A stretch of DNA of 34,259 nucleotides. Origin: Desulfobacteraceae bacterium. Lineage in GTDB: Bacteria > Desulfobacterota > Desulfobacteria > Desulfobacterales > Desulfosalsimonadaceae. The notes under the pieces were generated by a model, which searched no databases, was not told the DNA's origin, and saw only the letters and a program-made list of their open reading frames with translations. Shown here piece by piece: positions 25,291 through 33,533 of this stretch. Position 1 is the first letter of the stretch, and the number at the start of each line of letters is the position of its first letter. The position numbers were made by a program, and so were the translations under genes. The stretch lies in assembly GCA_021737545.1 (NCBI GenBank), contig JAIPDT010000015.1, positions 1-34,259 of the forward strand. Direction: 5' to 3'.

Positions 25291-26291
25291 TGAATATTCT
25301 CGGCATAGAAACTTCCTGCGATGAAACCGCTGCAGCAGTTGTCAAAGACGGTACCCGGATTCTGTCTTCAGTGGTGGCATCCCAGGTCGAGGTGCATCGT
25401 GAATACGGCGGTGTTGTGCCTGAGCTTGCCTCAAGAAGACATATTGAATCGATTGCACCCGCGGTTGAACAGGCCCTGAATGATGCCGGGACCAATCAAA
25501 AGAGAATAGACGGTGTTGCCGTCACCCGGGGGCCGGGACTGGTGGGCGCTCTGCTTGTGGGATTTTCCTTTGCAAGGGCTTATGCATACGCTCTTGAACT
25601 TCCCTGGGTAGGCGTTGATCATCTGGAAGGCCATTTAAACTCAGTGTTTTTGTCGGAACCTTCACCTGAATTTCCTTTTGTTGCTCTTTTGGCTTCAGGC
25701 GGTCATACAGGAATTTATCTGGTGAATTCTTATACGCAATGCAGGTGCCTGGGGCATACCCGCGACGATGCAGCAGGCGAGGCATTTGATAAAGTTGCCA
25801 AGATGCTGGATCTGGGATATCCGGGAGGAGTGGTGATCTCACAGCTTGCCGAATCCGGTGATCCTGAGAGATTTCGTTTTCCGCGGGCATATCTGGATAA
25901 ACATTCATTTGATTTCAGTTTCAGCGGGATTAAAACAGCTGTAAAACGCCATATAGAAACTCATGAAAACTATCGGGAACATTTACCGGATATAGCCGCC
26001 GGGTTTGAGGCGGCAGTGGTTGAAGTTTTGGCGGACAAACTGATAATGGCGGCGGAAAAATACAACTGCCAAAGAATCGCCCTGGTAGGCGGGGTGGCCG
26101 CAAATACAGCCCTTCGCAGAAAAATCGTCCAGGAGGCAGAAAGCCGGGCAATATCCTTTTTTGTACCGGATATCAGCCTGTGTGGAGATAACGGAGCCAT
26201 GATCGCCGCATGCGGCTACCGTAGCCTGGCGGATCCTGAGGGCCCGCGCGGCCGGCTCGATGACGATGTTTACTCACGGGCAATTCCTTAA
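25290..26291 (+). CDS. tsaD: tRNA N6-threonylcarbamoyladenosine transferase
   Basis: A 333-residue universal enzyme that, with TsaB/TsaE and TsaC-made threonylcarbamoyl-AMP, installs t6A37 in ANN-decoding tRNAs. It has ILGIETSCDETAAAVV at the start, SRRHIESIAPAV, RGPGLVGALLVG, GVDHLEGHL, LASGGHT, GEAFDKVAKMLDLGYPGG, VGGVAANTALR and LCGDNGAMIA, so the metal and nucleotide sites are complete. The most likely start is GTG 25290, whose G is the last base of the purM TAG stop (TAGTG). GTG 25275 is the alternative. Translation is probably coupled. Confidence 0.94.
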   Translation: MNILGIETSCDETAAAVVKDGTRILSSVVASQVEVHREYGGVVPELASRRHIESIAPAVEQALNDAGTNQKRIDGVAVTRGPGLVGALLVGFSFARAYAYALELPWVGVDHLEGHLNSVFLSEPSPEFPFVALLASGGHTGIYLVNSYTQCRCLGHTRDDAAGEAFDKVAKMLDLGYPGGVVISQLAESGDPERFRFPRAYLDKHSFDFSFSGIKTAVKRHIETHENYREHLPDIAAGFEAAVVEVLADKLIMAAEKYNCQRIALVGGVAANTALRRKIVQEAESRAISFFVPDISLCGDNGAMIAACGYRSLADPEGPRGRLDDDVYSRAIP

Positions 26292-26317
26292 CGGTTTTTT
26301 TGGGGAATAATCTTTTG

Positions 26318-26467
26318 ACAGTTTCGTAAAAATCAATTTTTAGATGGCAAAGTAAAAAGTTCAAGATCAAGGCGCGCAAATATCGAGGCATGCAGCGTAC
26401 TTAATCGTACGTGAAATTCCGAAGATATGCAGCGCAACGCAGATATTGGACTTTTTACGAAGCCATC
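26318..26467 (-). mobile_element. Miniature inverted-repeat element, copy 3
   Basis: A 150-bp element in opposite orientation to copies 1 and 2, lying between convergent tsaD and mltG. Direct repeats ATCTTTTG (26310-26317 and 26468-26475) flank it. It has the CTTCG-type left end like copy 2, and a few internal substitutions relative to the others (for example GGCATGCAG for GGAATGCAG). No open reading frame. Confidence 0.9.
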
Positions 26468-26505
26468 ATCTTTTGGACTTGTTGCGTATTTCGGGATCCG
26501 GATTT

Positions 26506-27513
26506 TTACCTGTTGAGTTGATACTTTTTTACCGCCAGGTTGTGTTCCGAGAGGTTTGTGGAAAAATAATGAGTTTTGTCCGGTTTGGCCACAAAATAGA
26601 TATATTGAGTGTCTGCAGGATAGAGGGCGGCTTCCAGCGACGCCCGGCCCGGGTTGGCAATCGGCCCGGGCGGAAGTCCGAAATTGGTGTAGGTGTTGTA
26701 TGGGGTGGGGGTTCTTAAGTCCCGGCGGGTCAGGTTGCCGTCAAAATTTTTAATACCGTAGATGACAGTCGGATCGCTTTCCAGTCGCATGCCCTTTTCC
26801 AGCCTGTTGTGGAAAACCGAGGATATAAGTTTTCGTTCTTTGGCAACTCCGGTCTCTTTTTCTATGATTGAGGCGAGGGTAACGATTTCATGTACGGAAA
26901 AGCCTAGTTCGTGGGCTCTTTTTTCCCAGGATTCTGAGAACACTTTGTTAAAGCGTCCTATCATGGTGCGGATTATGTTTTCGGCTGATACGGGTCTTGC
27001 AAAAAAGTAGGTTTCAGGGAACAGGTAGCCTTCAACGGTTTTGCCGGCAATTCCCATTCTTTTTACAAAATCCGGGTCCGTGGCAGTATCTGTGAAATTT
27101 TCCCCGGCGCATAAGTCTGCGGCGGCTGCTTTGTCCGCCACTTGTGAGAGGTTTAGCCCCTCAGCAACGGTAAGCCTGTGGAGGATGACCTTGCCCTCGC
27201 TTAACTGCTGAAGGATTTGGTTCGGGCTCATGGTGCCCGAGATGCGGTATTCGCCGGCCTTGATTTTTGTGGTTGCTTTTTGATGTGCTGCAAGTATTCG
27301 AAATTTCAGAGGATGCTTGATTGTTTCTTTGTCCAGAAGCCTATCTGTAATCGCCCGGAAGCTCTGGCCGGGTTCGACGACGATTTTAACCGACCGGCCC
27401 GCATCCTCATTGACAGGATTTTTCGCATATAGCAACATGTGCCGTGCAAACAGACCGGCGGCAGCAGAGGCTGCAATCATCAATAGCAAAAGAGTAATTA
27501 TGAATTTTTTCAA
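26506..27513 (-). CDS. mltG: Endolytic murein transglycosylase MltG
   Basis: A 335-residue single-pass inner-membrane protein that cuts nascent glycan strands and so sets their length. It has a TM segment at 4-25, a LysM-like region (EPGQSFRAITDRLLDKETI...AGEYRISG) and a YceG catalytic domain. The catalytic glutamate is in TLASIIEKETG, followed by SVFHNRLEKGMRLESDPTVIYG, TPYNTYTNFGLPPGPIANPG and YFVAKPDKTHYFS. The start must be TTG 27513, because TAA lies two codons upstream in frame. No Shine-Dalgarno is visible, and the 89-bp repeat begins only 12 bp upstream, so the original leader may have been replaced. Confidence 0.92.
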   Translation of the reverse strand: MKKFIITLLLLMIAASAAAGLFARHMLLYAKNPVNEDAGRSVKIVVEPGQSFRAITDRLLDKETIKHPLKFRILAAHQKATTKIKAGEYRISGTMSPNQILQQLSEGKVILHRLTVAEGLNLSQVADKAAAADLCAGENFTDTATDPDFVKRMGIAGKTVEGYLFPETYFFARPVSAENIIRTMIGRFNKVFSESWEKRAHELGFSVHEIVTLASIIEKETGVAKERKLISSVFHNRLEKGMRLESDPTVIYGIKNFDGNLTRRDLRTPTPYNTYTNFGLPPGPIANPGRASLEAALYPADTQYIYFVAKPDKTHYFSTNLSEHNLAVKKYQLNR

Positions 27514-27524
27514 AATTTAATCAC

Positions 27525-27613
27525 TGATGGTTTCGTAAAAAGCAATCTACACCGCCTCGGCGGGTTTTTTGCGTAAAAGGAAGCCCGGCGGTCGGGGCCA
27601 ATTTTTTCGCTCC
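27525..27613 (+). repeat. 89-bp dispersed repeat, family B, copy A
   Basis: Reads TGATGGTTTCGTAAAAAGC at the start and ends GGCCAATTTTTTCGCTCC. It aligns without gaps to the reverse complement of 30034-30122 (about 66 of 89 identical by hand count). Its first 18 bases nearly equal the terminal motif of the 150-bp elements. An internal CCGCCTCGGCGG followed by GTTTTTT could act as a terminator or hairpin. I saw no target-site duplication. The remaining part of the 204-bp gap to the next gene is AT-rich. Confidence 0.75.
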
Positions 27614-27717
27614 ATGATCATTCTATTTTTAAAATGTCCGGGTGTCGCTTACTAATTACTATTGATATTTCTATCAATCACTTAACACTTACACTTTTCT
27701 CAGGAGACCATAATTTT

Positions 27718-28881
27718 ATGAGCAAATCAACCCAAAAAGAAAAATACACGGGCTTTGAGCAGGGGCCGATCCGGCCGCCGAGCGAGGCTTACAGCCTTTT
27801 GATCAGGGTGACCCGCAACTGCCCCTGGAACAAGTGTAAATTCTGCCCTGTGTACAAAGAATCGAAATTTTCCCTCAGACCTGTGGAGCATGTAAAAAAA
27901 GACATTGATGCCGTGTACAAGCATATTAAGGCCATTCGGGATATGAGTGATGCATCGGGGCAGATTCTTCGCGAAAATATAGACGCATACGTGGCAAAGC
28001 TGTCAGGTTCGGATAACCGGGCTTTTCAGGCGGCACTTCAATGGTATGCCGGGGGCATGGAGTCGGTGTTTTTACAGGACGCCAACAGCATGATCATAAA
28101 GCCTCACGAATTAATCGGGATCTTAAGCCACCTGAAAAATTGTTTTCCATGGGTGGTGCGCATCACCACCTATGCCCGCTCCCGCACTGTTTCACGAATA
28201 GGAGACGAGGACTTAAAAGCGATTGCCAATGCCGGGTTAAACCGTATTCATATAGGCATGGAGTCCGGATCAGACGAGGTTTTAACAATGATGCGCAAGG
28301 GTACTACCAAGGAGCAGCATATAATGGCCGGCCAGAAGGTTGTTGCAGCCGGAATGCAGCTTTCTGAATACGTGATGCCCGGGCTCGGCGGAAGATCCCT
28401 TTCCCGCACCCATGCACTTGAATCCGCGGATGCCCTGAATCAGATCAACCCGGATTATATTCGTTTGCGCACACTGGCAATTCCCAACAGGGTACCGCTT
28501 TTTGAAGATTACAAGGCCGGGCGGTTTGAAAAGCTGACCGACCTGGAAACAATAGAAGAGATCCTTTTGTTTCTTGATCATTTGGAGGGGATTGAAAGCA
28601 AAGTCCGAAGCGATCATATTCTTAACCTGTTCGAAGAGATTGAAGGAACACTGCCTTACGACAAAGACAAAATGACCGGAGTGATAAAGCGATTTCTCTC
28701 CATGGACCCGCACGACAGAATGCTTTATCAGGTCGGCCGCAGGCTGGGACATCTGCGAAGGATCGATGATCTGGAAGATTCCCGGGTCAGGCGTGAGCTG
28801 ACAGATCTTTGCAGCAAAAACGGTATTACTCCGGAAAATATCAACGATGTAACATACGAGGTCATGAAGCGGTTTATATGA
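27718..28881 (+). CDS. Radical SAM protein (COG1032-like, CX4CX2C)
   Basis: A 387-residue radical SAM enzyme of unknown function. The cluster motif is CPWNKCKFC (Cys35, Cys40, Cys43), with four residues between the first two cysteines instead of the canonical three. The same CxWNKCxFC form occurs in a COG1032 subgroup. Later features fit a partial TIM barrel: AGLNRIHIGMESGSDEVL, the SEYVMPGLGG loop, and PDYIRLRTLAIPN. No B12-binding or TRAM domain is present. The start is ATG 27718, with CAGGAGA upstream. Its TGA overlaps the hemW ATG (ATGA), which suggests a linked role, possibly in tetrapyrrole metabolism; that is inference. Confidence 0.8.
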   Translation: MSKSTQKEKYTGFEQGPIRPPSEAYSLLIRVTRNCPWNKCKFCPVYKESKFSLRPVEHVKKDIDAVYKHIKAIRDMSDASGQILRENIDAYVAKLSGSDNRAFQAALQWYAGGMESVFLQDANSMIIKPHELIGILSHLKNCFPWVVRITTYARSRTVSRIGDEDLKAIANAGLNRIHIGMESGSDEVLTMMRKGTTKEQHIMAGQKVVAAGMQLSEYVMPGLGGRSLSRTHALESADALNQINPDYIRLRTLAIPNRVPLFEDYKAGRFEKLTDLETIEEILLFLDHLEGIESKVRSDHILNLFEEIEGTLPYDKDKMTGVIKRFLSMDPHDRMLYQVGRRLGHLRRIDDLEDSRVRRELTDLCSKNGITPENINDVTYEVMKRFI

Positions 28882-30017
28882 TCTGGGGACTTTATATACA
28901 TGTACCTTTCTGCATCCGCAAATGCCCTTATTGCGATTTTTATTCCATTGAAGATATTTCCAGTAAGTCCGCCTATGTGCAGGCATTGGTCCGGGAAATC
29001 TCCATGCGCGCCGCTTCGCTACCTGATGCTGTGTTTGATACAATATATCTGGGCGGAGGCACACCTTCTGTGCTGGACCCCGCTGAGGTAGCACAGATAC
29101 TGAATGCCGTTTACGGGGAATTTTCCATCCTTGGGGATGCGGAAATTACCATTGAGGCCAATCCCGGGACTATAACATTAAGGAGTCTTAAAGAATTCAG
29201 GGCTGCGGGTGTTAACCGGATCAATATCGGAGTGCAGTCTTTTAATGATGACAATCTGGCTTTCCTGGACAGGATTCATTCCGCAAAACAAGCAGCAGAC
29301 GCACTGGATGACGCAAAAAGGGCGGGATTTAAAAATGTCGGCCTGGATTTGATTTACGGCCTGCCCGGCCAGAACAAGGGCTCCTGGCAAAAGGATCTAA
29401 ACGCTGCGGCCGCGTTTTTCCCGGCACACATATCCTGTTACATGTTCACCATCGAGGATGGCACAAAAATGGCTGCGGACAGGGACGCGGGCAAATTTGT
29501 CCCGCTTTGCAGCGACCGGGTTTCAGCCATGTTTGCCAGGGCCTCGAAGTTTCTTTTGAGTAAAGGCTACGAACACTACGAGATTTCAAATTTTGCGGAC
29601 TCAAGGCAGACCCGCTCCAGGCATAACGAAAAATACTGGCAGAACATACCCTATATCGGCCTTGGCCCTGCAGCTCATTCTTATGTGGAACCGGAGCGTT
29701 TCTGGAACTGTAAAAATGTTGATCAATACATCGAAACTATTTTATCGGATCGACTCCCGACACAAGGCAGTGAAGGGCTTGCCGCCTCCCAGATGATGAT
29801 CGAAGCCCTGTACCTGGGTCTTCGTCAGGCCGACGGTATTGATATTGCAGAATTCAAACGCCGTTTTGAAACGGATTTCAAGGAGAAGTTTGCGCCTGTT
29901 TTAAATCGTTTCATAAACTCCGGGCATATTGAGCTTGACAGTGGTTCATGCCGTCTTACCCGACGGGGTCTGCTTTTTCTTGATACGGTTGCCGCTCATA
30001 TGGCGGAGTTGATATAA
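28878..30017 (+). CDS. hemW: HemW-like radical SAM heme chaperone
   Basis: A 379-residue member of the HemN/HemW family. The cluster motif is CIRKCPYCDF (Cys12, Cys16, Cys19). It is followed by IYLGGGTPSVL, EANPGTI, GVNRINIGVQSFNDDNLAFLDRIH, DLIYGLPGQ and YEISNFA...RHNEKYWQNIPYIGLGPAAHSY. The N-terminus before the cluster motif is very short, which fits HemW rather than HemN, since HemN has a longer N-terminal extension. Relatives bind heme and act in heme delivery rather than oxidising coproporphyrinogen. I chose ATG 28878, overlapping the upstream stop. It converges on selB. Confidence 0.87.
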   Translation: MIWGLYIHVPFCIRKCPYCDFYSIEDISSKSAYVQALVREISMRAASLPDAVFDTIYLGGGTPSVLDPAEVAQILNAVYGEFSILGDAEITIEANPGTITLRSLKEFRAAGVNRINIGVQSFNDDNLAFLDRIHSAKQAADALDDAKRAGFKNVGLDLIYGLPGQNKGSWQKDLNAAAAFFPAHISCYMFTIEDGTKMAADRDAGKFVPLCSDRVSAMFARASKFLLSKGYEHYEISNFADSRQTRSRHNEKYWQNIPYIGLGPAAHSYVEPERFWNCKNVDQYIETILSDRLPTQGSEGLAASQMMIEALYLGLRQADGIDIAEFKRRFETDFKEKFAPVLNRFINSGHIELDSGSCRLTRRGLLFLDTVAAHMAELI

Positions 30018-30033
30018 GGCCCGAAAACGGTCA

Positions 30034-30122
30034 GGAGCAAAAAAATTGACTCCGACCTTTTGGGTTCTTTTTGTGCAAAAATCCCGCGGCGGCGGCATAA
30101 CCATCATTTCACGAAACCATCA
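30034..30122 (-). repeat. 89-bp dispersed repeat, family B, copy B (overlaps the selB stop)
   Basis: Inverted counterpart of 27525-27613, same length, in opposite orientation, so the pair brackets the radical SAM-hemW operon. On the minus strand it begins TGATGGTTTCGTG. Its TGA is the stop codon of selB, so the repeat lies exactly at the gene's end. It also starts 16 bp after the hemW stop. It fills nearly the whole gap between the convergent genes. Confidence 0.75.
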
Positions 30123-32033
30123 AGATTGTCGCCGCAGCTTTCTCACATCACCCACCCGGATTGTAATATTTTCCGCATCAAAGTATTCAAACAGCGGAAT
30201 TGTATATTTTCTTGAGGCTTTGGTCATTTCCTTGAACTGAGCCGGGGTGATCTCACCGTTTTTCGAAAGAAAATCCACGAGCCTGGATTTTAAGTCCGCG
30301 ATGACATCGGCATGGAAGAACAATTCCTCCTTGACCTTGATTATACGGCCTTCATTTACCAGGTGCATGAGCACGTTTTTGATCTGATCGGGTTTAGCCC
30401 CGAGCAACTTCGGCAGTTCCTTGAAATAGGGGGGCTGCAGGCCTTTTTCCTCGTAGATGGAAAGTATGTTTTCTTTAAGATCCGTCTGGTCAGTCTGCAG
30501 AGTAACCCTGTGGCCTGCAAGCCTTATATTATCTTCGGTCTGCGCTATTTCGTTTTCTTTTATCAAAAGATTTACCAGGTGATTAAATAGCCTGGGAGTC
30601 TTGATGTCAGGAAACTTGGATCGCAGTTCACCTTTGGGCATACCGTTTTTTAACGGGTTTGCCTTGTGATATGCCGAGAGTTTTGCAGTTACCTCAGCCC
30701 GGAAATCTTCAAATGTCGAATAATGCACAAACCTGCGTTCACTGCGTTCGCTCTGGATGATGGTGCGGTTGGATAAAAGTATGGTTAAAGCCGAATCCAG
30801 AGTCTTGTCAGTCTGGTTGGTAAGAACTTTGAGTTCGGTAAAGGAACGTTCCTTATAGCCGGCCATGGCGATATGATCGGCCGTGAGGGTCTCCGGGTCT
30901 GAATCCAGCAGGCGGGTTACCTGTTCGATTGTTTCCTTGCGGAATTTTTTGTGCTTCGGCGGTGCCGGGTTTAACACTCTGCCGCCGCCGAGGGTGCGCA
31001 CAGGCGAGTAGCTGCGGATTACAAACCTGTCGTCGCGCACGCAGGCCAGGGGCCTTTCAAGTCTGGCCTGGGCCGGAGCGGTGTCTCCCGGCTCGAGTAC
31101 TTCCCGGTCAAGCAGAATAATATTGCAGGGGACCTGGCTGGTCCCTATGTGAAAGCGTACCCGGTCTCTGTTTTTAAGCGGCCGCTCGTTGCTTTCAAGC
31201 AATTGTAGCTCCACATCGATCATATAGGTTGAAATAAGCGTATCAGGCCGGGCAAGCACATCACCCCGGTTTACTGAATATTTGTTAACCCCCTGGAAGT
31301 TAACAGCGGTGCGCAGACCGGCCTCAGAGGTTTCCACTGCCCGGTCATGGACCTGTATGCCCCTGACCTTGGTGGTAATGCCAGAGGGATAGACCATAAC
31401 GGGCTCTCCTGTGCCGATATGACCGGAGGCCAGCGTGCCGGTTACCACAGTGCCGAAACCTTTCATGGAAAAAACCCGGTCTATAGGAAGCCGGAATAAG
31501 CCCAGGGCCGGACGTTCCGGAAGGTCCATGCAATAGCGGTCAAGCGTGTTGATAAATTCGCCGACCCCCTGGCCGGTGACAGATGAAACCTGGACAATGG
31601 GGGAATCCTCAAGAAAAGTGCCCTGCATAAAATCGCTTACATCTTCTGTGACCAGTTCCAGCCATTCCTCGTCCACTGCATCCACCTTGGTAAGCACCAC
31701 AAATCCGTACCGGATTCCCAGGAGGCTGCATATTTCCATGTGTTCCCGGGTCTGGGGCATCACACCCTCGTCTGCTGCAATTATCATGGCAACCACGTCG
31801 ATGCCGGTGGCGCCGGCGACCATATTTTTTATGAATTTTTCATGGCCCGGCACATCGACTACCCCGATATGAAGCCCGCTTGGCAGATCAATGGAGGCAA
31901 ATCCCAGTTCTATGGTAATCCCGCGGCGTTTTTCCTCTTTTAAGCGGTCGGTATCAGTTCCTGAGACCGATCTTATAAGGCTGGTTTTCCCGTGGTCTAT
32001 GTGCCCGGCGGTGCCAAGGATGATCTGTTTCAA
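30120..32033 (-). CDS. selB: Selenocysteine-specific elongation factor SelB
   Basis: A 637-residue GTPase that delivers Sec-tRNA to UGA codons. The G domain shows [14 protein letters not shown] (P-loop at about 10-17), [22 protein letters not shown] and LTKVDAV. EF-Tu-like domains follow ([23 protein letters not shown]). The C-terminal ~230 residues are the winged helices that bind the SECIS hairpin. I chose TTG 32033, eight bases after AGGA; from there the protein begins [16 protein letters not shown] as SelB should, whereas the frame extending to 32171 runs over the upstream small gene. The stop TGA is shared with the family B repeat. selA and selC are not in the window. Confidence 0.93.
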   Translation of the reverse strand: MKQIILGTAGHIDHGKTSLIRSVSGTDTDRLKEEKRRGITIELGFASIDLPSGLHIGVVDVPGHEKFIKNMVAGATGIDVVAMIIAADEGVMPQTREHMEICSLLGIRYGFVVLTKVDAVDEEWLELVTEDVSDFMQGTFLEDSPIVQVSSVTGQGVGEFINTLDRYCMDLPERPALGLFRLPIDRVFSMKGFGTVVTGTLASGHIGTGEPVMVYPSGITTKVRGIQVHDRAVETSEAGLRTAVNFQGVNKYSVNRGDVLARPDTLISTYMIDVELQLLESNERPLKNRDRVRFHIGTSQVPCNIILLDREVLEPGDTAPAQARLERPLACVRDDRFVIRSYSPVRTLGGGRVLNPAPPKHKKFRKETIEQVTRLLDSDPETLTADHIAMAGYKERSFTELKVLTNQTDKTLDSALTILLSNRTIIQSERSERRFVHYSTFEDFRAEVTAKLSAYHKANPLKNGMPKGELRSKFPDIKTPRLFNHLVNLLIKENEIAQTEDNIRLAGHRVTLQTDQTDLKENILSIYEEKGLQPPYFKELPKLLGAKPDQIKNVLMHLVNEGRIIKVKEELFFHADVIADLKSRLVDFLSKNGEITPAQFKEMTKASRKYTIPLFEYFDAENITIRVGDVRKLRRQS

Positions 32034-32046
32034 GTCAGGTGTCCTG

Positions 32047-32223
32047 TTATTGCTTGTCTCTTTTGTGGAGTAACTCCAGCCCGTATGCAGCGCCAACCAT
32101 GACGACAAACAGGACGGCGGCAAAAACCGGGCCGGATTCCGGGCGGAAAATCCGGGCCAGTATAAAGGCAAGAACCGCCCCGGTTATGATACGAACAATA
32201 GCCTTTGTGGATTTTTTCACCAT
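32047..32223 (-). CDS. Small two-helix membrane protein upstream of selB
   Basis: A 58-residue open reading frame with a near-perfect AGGAGGTC immediately before its ATG ([15 protein letters not shown]...). Two hydrophobic stretches (about 9-24 and 33-48) are separated by the short loop RIFRPESGP, and the protein ends in a charged tail LLHKRDKQ. It looks like a hairpin inner-membrane protein. I recognise no family. It ends 14 bp before the selB start on the same strand, so the two are probably co-transcribed. The strong ribosome site is the main support. Confidence 0.65.
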   Translation of the reverse strand: MVKKSTKAIVRIITGAVLAFILARIFRPESGPVFAAVLFVVMVGAAYGLELLHKRDKQ

Positions 32224-32394
32224 GACCTCCTGTTTTTTATGGCGTAAAAAAATTTGTAATCAAAAAGGCGCGCCCGGTCAATGATTAAGTTCGGTTTCCT
32301 GTCGCCGGAACAGCCCGCACCGTTTATAAAGATTAAAAATGGGTTGCACCGCCTGGACGATTCTGTTAATAATACGTACTTTAAATACGGACAT

Positions 32395-32471
32395 GGTGGG
32401 TGTAGCTCAGTCGGCAGAGCACCAGGTTGTGGCCCTGGGGGTCATGGGTTCAAGTCCCATCACTCACCCCA
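32395..32471 (+). tRNA. tRNA-His (anticodon GUG)
   Basis: Acceptor GTGGGTG pairs with CACTCAC. The extra G at -1 (32395) faces C73 (32468), as required for histidine tRNA, and CCA is encoded. The anticodon loop is TTGTGGC within CCAGG...CCTGG, and the T-loop is GGTTCAAGTCC. tRNA-Arg follows after 22 bp, probably in the same transcript. Confidence 0.95.
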
Positions 32472-32493
32472 TTTTTTATTCCCCCCGTTCCAA

Positions 32494-32570
32494 GCGCCCG
32501 TAGCTCAGCCGGATAGAGCGCCGGACTTCGAATCCGTAGGCCGCAGGTTCGAATCCTGCCGGGCGCGCCA
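32494..32570 (+). tRNA. tRNA-Arg (anticodon UCG)
   Basis: Acceptor GCGCCCG pairs with CGGGCGC, discriminator G, encoded CCA. The anticodon stem-loop CGGACTTCGAATCCG has TCG in the anticodon position, and the D-arm TAGCTCAGCCGGATAGAGC and T-loop GGTTCGAATCC are canonical. Confidence 0.95.
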
Positions 32571-32874
32571 GAAAAATCAAGGGTTTTTCCAAATTAACAA
32601 AGCCTCTTTTTGATCTGCCAGATTCACGGTACCCGCATGGTACCCGCAGAAATCGAATGTAGGGCCCCCATTAATTTGCCCTAATTTTTATGGGTATATG
32701 CTTAAAATGAATGATAATCAAGCCTTCTTTTGTTGAGAACTCAAAACAGATCGCCGGAACTGACGGTTCCGGCATATACCTAATTGACACGGCTGCCAAA
32801 GTCGGTTAGATGATTTCCCGTTTTCTGGTAGAATATGATTTTGGAAGTTTTGCAGGGGATATCAATAATTATTC
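32571..32874. other. 304-bp non-coding region after tRNA-Arg
   Basis: No gene is supported. It holds a tandem GGTACCCGCA doublet (separated by one base, about 32629-32649), and a short perfect hairpin GCCGGAAC/GTTCCGGC (32753-32760 and 32766-32773, 5-nt loop) without a T-tract. The AAAAATCAAGGG flank of the tRNA resembles tRNA-associated integration-site tails, but there is no integrase. Confidence 0.5.
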
Positions 32875-33510
32875 ATGAGAATCACTATCCTATACGACAA
32901 CGATTCCCGGGACGGGCGCCTTGAATCTGATTGGGGCTTTGCAGCCCTGATAGAGGTATTCGGCAGAAACATCCTGTTTGATACCGGCGCCAAGGGCAGA
33001 CTTTTGCTTGATAACATGAACCGTCTCGGTGTTTTTCCGAAAAGCATTGACGAGGTTTTTATTTCACATGACCATTGGGATCATACCGGCGGTTTGGCCA
33101 AAGTCCATGAGCAGAAAAAAGTGCCGGTCTATATTCCTGATACAATAGTAAAGCCTGTGCCCTCCCTTGAGACTGTTTCGGTCAGCCGGCCTGCAGAAAT
33201 CCACGAAAATATATATTCCACGGGTACGCTTAGGAATATTGAACAGTCCATGTGCATCAGGCACAAGGATAAGCTGCTGGTGGTTGTGGGCTGTTCCCAT
33301 CCGGGCGTGGAAACAATCCTTTCGGCCGCATCGGAATTCGGCAGGCCTTCGGCACTAATCGGAGGGCTCCACGGTTTTTCCAATTTCTCAGCCATTTCTT
33401 CTTTAGACCTGGTATGCTCCACACATTGCACTAAGCATAAGCGGGAAATTTTGTCCGCCTTTCCTGAAATCGCGGTTTCCGGCGGCGCCGGCAAAGTGAT
33501 AGAGATATAG
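32875..33510 (+). CDS. MBL-fold metallohydrolase
   Basis: A 211-residue metallo-beta-lactamase-fold protein. It has NILFDTGAKG (32-41), and the metal motif HDHWDH at 65-70 (HxHxDH) followed by TGG. Further candidate metal residues lie in VVGCSHPGVE (about 140) and GGLHGF (about 163). The layout resembles the group annotated as 7,8-dihydropterin-6-yl-methyl-4-(beta-D-ribofuranosyl)aminobenzene 5'-phosphate synthase, but substrate is not deducible. It is slightly shorter than that family usually is (about 250-280). AGGGGAT lies rather far (about 18 bases) before ATG 32875. It is convergent with the following gene. Confidence 0.82.
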   Translation: MRITILYDNDSRDGRLESDWGFAALIEVFGRNILFDTGAKGRLLLDNMNRLGVFPKSIDEVFISHDHWDHTGGLAKVHEQKKVPVYIPDTIVKPVPSLETVSVSRPAEIHENIYSTGTLRNIEQSMCIRHKDKLLVVVGCSHPGVETILSAASEFGRPSALIGGLHGFSNFSAISSLDLVCSTHCTKHKREILSAFPEIAVSGGAGKVIEI

Positions 33511-33533
33511 CGTTTGCCGCGTGCCCTTATTTT

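Noticed and set aside
27541-27575. Rho-independent terminator inside family B copy A
   Set aside because: CCGCCTCGGCGG can pair only 5 bp with a 2-nt loop, and it lies upstream of the genes on its strand; described as part of the repeat only.
32629-32649. Doubled GGTACCCGCA as an attachment site or CRISPR-like repeat
   Set aside because: Only two units, one-base spacing, no further copies and no associated genes.
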